A DNA stretch of 15,080 bases from an uncultured Collinsella sp. Its GTDB lineage: Bacteria > Actinomycetota > Coriobacteriia > Coriobacteriales > Coriobacteriaceae. The stretch's first letter is position 1; each line of letters begins with the position of its first letter. Location: positions 1 to 15,080 of the forward strand of contig CATVYG010000044.1 of NCBI GenBank assembly GCA_958348225.1, given 5' to 3'. This document shows, one piece after another, positions 12,171 to 15,080 of the stretch. The translations under genes were made by a program, and so were the position numbers. The notes below the pieces were generated by a model. It was not told the DNA's origin, did not search any database, and saw only the letters and a list, made by a program, of their open reading frames with translations.

Positions 12171-14852
12171 CTAGTCCTCGAGCAAGTTCTCGATAAAGCC
12201 CACGCGGTAGTTTTTGAAAATGACCTCGCCACCGTCTTGTGTGGCGTCCAGATCGACATCGCCCATAATGCCAAAGTCGTGGTCGCCATCCTCGTCGGCA
12301 AAGATCTGGTGCACGTGCCATACGTGCGCGGTCTTCTCGTCGGACTCGTCGATGGAAAACATCGCGGCGCTGCGAGCATCTCCGTCGGTGAGGATTTCCT
12401 CGTGCTGCTCGTGGTAAGCGTCGAGTGCTTTTTGCCAGCGGATCTCGCTCATGCCCCAGTCGTCGTCGAGTTCGCCCAGGTCGCGAACGTGCTCGCGGGC
12501 GGCAAGGGTCACGCGACGGAAGAGCGCGTTGCGCACCAACAGCGTGCAGCCGCGACGGTCCGCCACGACCTCGTCGATGCCCTGCGGCGGCGCAGCATCG
12601 AGGGCTGCCGGGTTGCCGGCGTTCTCCCACTCGTCCACCAGGCTCGAGTCCACCGAGCGCACCACAAAGCCCAGCCACGAGATAATGTCGCGCAGGCGCT
12701 CGTCGCGCTTCTCGATGGGCACGGTACGGTCGAGTGAACGGTAGGCCTCTGCCAGGTAGCGCAGTAAAATGCCCTCGGAGCGGGCGATGCCGAGCTTTTG
12801 AATGTAACCCTTAAAATCGCTCGCGCTTTCCAGCATATCGCGCAGGACACTCTTGGGAGAGAGCTGGTAGTCGTTTGCCCAAGGCACTTCCTGGCAGTAC
12901 TTGTCAAAGGCGGCGTCGAGCAAATCCTCGAGCGGCTTTTCGTACGTGACGTCCTGAATGCGCTCCAAGCGCTCCTCATACTCGACGCCGTCGGCCTTCA
13001 TTTCGGCCATCGCGCGGTCGCGCGCGGCGCGCTCCTGTGCGCGCAGCACCTGCTTGGGATCCTCGAGCGTTGCCTCGACCATCGAGATCAGATCCATGGT
13101 ATAGGTCTCGCTCTCGGGGTCGAGCAGTTCCAATGCGGCAAGCAAGAACGGCGAGAGTGGCTGATCGAGCGCGAAATCCTCGGGTAGATCGACCGTCAGC
13201 GCATAATCGATGTCTGGTGCGGCGTCAGCCGGGGCGTCAGGCGCGGGCGGCACTTCGGTGCGAACGACGACGCCGGAATCGATGAGCGTGGCGAAGATTT
13301 CGTCGGCGCGAACCTCGAGCTTGGCCTTTTCCTCGGGAGTCTGCAGGCTCGTCTCGATGAGGTCGTGTACGCGGGCTCGGGCATCGCCGCCCTGCTCGAC
13401 CACGCTAATCACCATGGAGTGCGTGATGCGCAGGCGCGGCTTGAGCGTCTCGGGCTGCGTCTCAATCAGGCGCTCAAAGGTCTGCTTGTTCCAGGTGACA
13501 AAGCCCTCGGGGGCCTTTTTCTTTTTAATCTTACGGAGTTTTTTGGGGTCGTCGCCCGCCTTGGCCATAAGCTTGGCATTCTCGATCTCGTGCTCGGGTG
13601 CCTCGGCAATCACCATGCCCTCGGTATCGAAGCCCGAGCGGCCGGCGCGACCGGCAATCTGATGGAACTCACGGGCGCGCAGACGACGCATCTTGTAACC
13701 GTCGAACTTGGTGAGCGCGGTGAGCACCACGGTGTGGATGGGCACGTTGATGCCGACGCCGAGCGTGTCGGTGCCGCAGATGACGGGCAGCAGGCCCTGC
13801 TGCGCCAGGCGCTCAACCAGTAGGCGATAGCGCGGCAGCATACCGGCGTGGTGCACGCCGACGCCGCAGCCGAGCAGGCGCTTGAGAATCTTGCCGAAGG
13901 CGGTGGAGAAACTCGTGCCTTTGGCAGCTTCCTTAATGGCCTCGCGCTGCTCCTTGCTAGCGATGCCAAAGTTGGCAAGCGACTGTGCCGTGGCAAGCGC
14001 GGCGTCCTGACTAAAGTGAACGATGTAGAGTGGGGCCTCTCCGCGGCGCATGGCGAGCTCGACGGTGCCCTCGAGCGAGGTCGTCACGTAGTCATAGCTC
14101 AGGGGCACGGGGCGCGGGGCGTCGACAACCAGGTCGCAAGCAGCGCCGGTGTGCTCTTCGAGAGAGGCGGCGATTGCAGTGACATCGCCAAGTGTGGCGC
14201 TCATGAGCATAAACTGCGCATGGGGCAGGGTGAGCAGCGGCACCTGCCAAGCCCAGCCGCGGTCGGGGTCGGCAAAGTAATGGAACTCGTCCATGGCCAC
14301 GCAGCCCACATCGGCGTCCTCGCCCTCGCGTAGCGCATCGTTAGCAAGGATTTCGGCCGTGCAGCAGATGACGGGAGCCTTGGTGTTGATATGCGTGTCG
14401 CCGGTGATCATGCCTACGTTATCGCGGCCGAGCACCTGTACCAGGTCGAAAAACTTCTCGCTGACCAGAGCCTTGATAGGAGCCGTGTAGTAGCAGCGTT
14501 TGCCCTGCGCCATGCCCATAAAGAGCATGCCCAGCGCGACGAGCGACTTGCCCGATCCGGTCGGCGTGCCCAAAATGACGTGATCGCCGGCGGCCAGGTC
14601 CATGAGGGCCTCTTCTTGGTGATCCCACAGCTCAATGCCACGGTCGCTCGTCCATTCAAAGAAGCGTTCGAAGGCCTGATCGGGCGTGAGCCATGGTTCG
14701 GGCTCACTGCCATCCTCGGGCTCCCACCAGGTGGGGGAGAGCGCGCCGAGCGAGCCGAACTCGGCTTCGGTTCCCGTGCCGCCCGAGAATGAACTGGCGG
14801 CGCCGGCGCCGGAGACGGTGCCGGCGGCGGTATCTGTCGTGGTCTGTGCCAT
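12171..14852 (-). CDS. Ski2/Mtr4-like DEAD/DEAH-box helicase with DUF3516-type C-terminus
   Basis: This is an ATP-dependent nucleic acid helicase, probably acting on RNA. The 893-residue product carries Walker A GTPTGSGKS (95-103), TAPIKALVSEKF (123-134), DEFH (188-191), SAT (218-220), the HHAGMLP segment (334-340), GTDTLGVGINVP (360-371) and QIAGRAGRSG (398-407). This motif set is typical of the Ski2/Mtr4 group. The C-terminal 450 residues fit the DUF3516 region found in actinobacterial helicases, with a K-rich loop (KKLRKIKKKKAP) soon after the core. The first 55 residues are low-complexity (Ala/Gly/Thr/Ser, then acidic) and likely disordered. The Shine-Dalgarno before ATG 14852 is weak (GAGAGAAAG). 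Start is uncertain only within that tail, since the next methionine is residue 84. It is a single-gene unit with its own terminator. Confidence 0.93.
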   Translation of the reverse strand: MAQTTTDTAAGTVSGAGAASSFSGGTGTEAEFGSLGALSPTWWEPEDGSEPEPWLTPDQAFERFFEWTSDRGIELWDHQEEALMDLAAGDHVILGTPTGSGKSLVALGMLFMGMAQGKRCYYTAPIKALVSEKFFDLVQVLGRDNVGMITGDTHINTKAPVICCTAEILANDALREGEDADVGCVAMDEFHYFADPDRGWAWQVPLLTLPHAQFMLMSATLGDVTAIAASLEEHTGAACDLVVDAPRPVPLSYDYVTTSLEGTVELAMRRGEAPLYIVHFSQDAALATAQSLANFGIASKEQREAIKEAAKGTSFSTAFGKILKRLLGCGVGVHHAGMLPRYRLLVERLAQQGLLPVICGTDTLGVGINVPIHTVVLTALTKFDGYKMRRLRAREFHQIAGRAGRSGFDTEGMVIAEAPEHEIENAKLMAKAGDDPKKLRKIKKKKAPEGFVTWNKQTFERLIETQPETLKPRLRITHSMVISVVEQGGDARARVHDLIETSLQTPEEKAKLEVRADEIFATLIDSGVVVRTEVPPAPDAPADAAPDIDYALTVDLPEDFALDQPLSPFLLAALELLDPESETYTMDLISMVEATLEDPKQVLRAQERAARDRAMAEMKADGVEYEERLERIQDVTYEKPLEDLLDAAFDKYCQEVPWANDYQLSPKSVLRDMLESASDFKGYIQKLGIARSEGILLRYLAEAYRSLDRTVPIEKRDERLRDIISWLGFVVRSVDSSLVDEWENAGNPAALDAAPPQGIDEVVADRRGCTLLVRNALFRRVTLAAREHVRDLGELDDDWGMSEIRWQKALDAYHEQHEEILTDGDARSAAMFSIDESDEKTAHVWHVHQIFADEDGDHDFGIMGDVDLDATQDGGEVIFKNYRVGFIENLLED

Positions 14853-14885
14853 GTGGTTGCTTTCTCTCGCGATTGTCCGCCAACT

Positions 14886-14891
14886 ATTATG
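14886..14891 (-). promoter_or_regulatory. Possible -10 box of the helicase gene
   Basis: On the minus strand, CATAAT matches five of six consensus positions, about 35 bases before the start codon. The nearest -35 candidate, CTGGCA, is 19 bases away and weak. Confidence 0.35.
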
Positions 14892-14975
14892 GCGTAGCGG
14901 CGGCGTGGGGTGCCAGCGCGCGAGAAAATGCAGGAAATGGGCGTTCTGCCCAGCCGTTTAGTGTAGTCGCTAGCT

Positions 14976-15080
14976 AAGTGAGTAGACTTTTTGCGATATT
15001 GCGAGCACATGGCTTTTGCGCAAGGGTTCTACCTGCACTGATAATTGTTCTCGGGGGAAGCGGGCACTGCGGGGCGCGGC
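14976..15080 (+). repeat. Short dispersed repeat, copy 3 (diverged, right end outside window)
   Basis: It starts AAGTGAGTAGACTTTTT and keeps the register of copies 1 and 2 without gaps for about 57 bases, including AAGNNNTCTACCTGC. The rest is strongly diverged. The A in GTAGAC makes the left end a perfect complement of the right end seen in copies 1 and 2. The predicted right end (AAAAAGTCTACTCACTT) would fall just past 15080. Confidence 0.65.

Noticed and set aside
11824..12678. 284-codon minus-strand frame crossing the DUF2130/helicase junction
   Set aside because: It overlaps both real genes and the bidirectional terminator, and is Arg-rich as expected of an out-of-frame reading.

Overview
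The window looks like chromosomal DNA of a high-GC, anaerobic, sugar-fermenting gut actinobacterium, most likely Coriobacteriia and probably Collinsella-like. This is inferred from four things: the GC-rich wobble positions, a reverse-rubrerythrin-type oxygen defence gene, a PTS operon controlled by a BglG/LicT antiterminator, and a DUF3516-type Ski2-like helicase. I could not run a search, so the genus is an inference.

Layout. (1) 1-1532 is an accessory module. Two gap-free copies (about 82% identical over 113 bases) of a short repeat with inverted ends flank a gene for a Vsr/DUF559-like (PD-(D/E)XK) nuclease-type protein. The stop codon of this gene lies inside the second repeat. A third, diverged copy in the same orientation starts at 14976 and runs off the right edge. 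(2) 1601-2338 holds a minus-strand rubrerythrin with its own promoter and terminator. (3) 2385-5136 is a two-gene operon of an iron-type alcohol dehydrogenase and a class 3 aldehyde dehydrogenase, preceded by two similar dyads and closed by a long hairpin. (4) 5137-6650 is a run of small genes: a 27-residue membrane peptide whose ribosome binding site is buried in a hairpin (type I toxin-like), a HIRAN-domain protein, a 59-residue charged protein and a metallophosphoesterase. (5) 6640-10275 is a carbohydrate locus: a BglG/LicT-family antiterminator, an antiterminator RNA (RAT) overlapping a terminator, a glucoside-family PTS IIBC protein, and a ChbG/YdjC-type deacetylase. (6) 10334-12091 encodes a long coiled-coil DUF2130 protein. 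It converges, across a shared bidirectional terminator, on (7) a large minus-strand Ski2/Mtr4-like helicase at 12171-14852.

How the parts fit. In the carbohydrate locus, the antiterminator should bind the RAT at 7675-7711 and prevent the overlapping terminator from forming, so the PTS gene is expressed when its sugar is present. The IIBC protein lacks a IIA domain and must borrow one. The deacetylase next to it suggests an acetylated amino-sugar oligosaccharide as substrate, but this is only an inference. The alcohol and aldehyde dehydrogenases probably interconvert an alcohol, its aldehyde and the acid.

Most worth following up are the repeat/nuclease module at 1-1532 (with its copy at 14976) and the toxin-like peptide with a sequestered ribosome binding site at 5169-5278.
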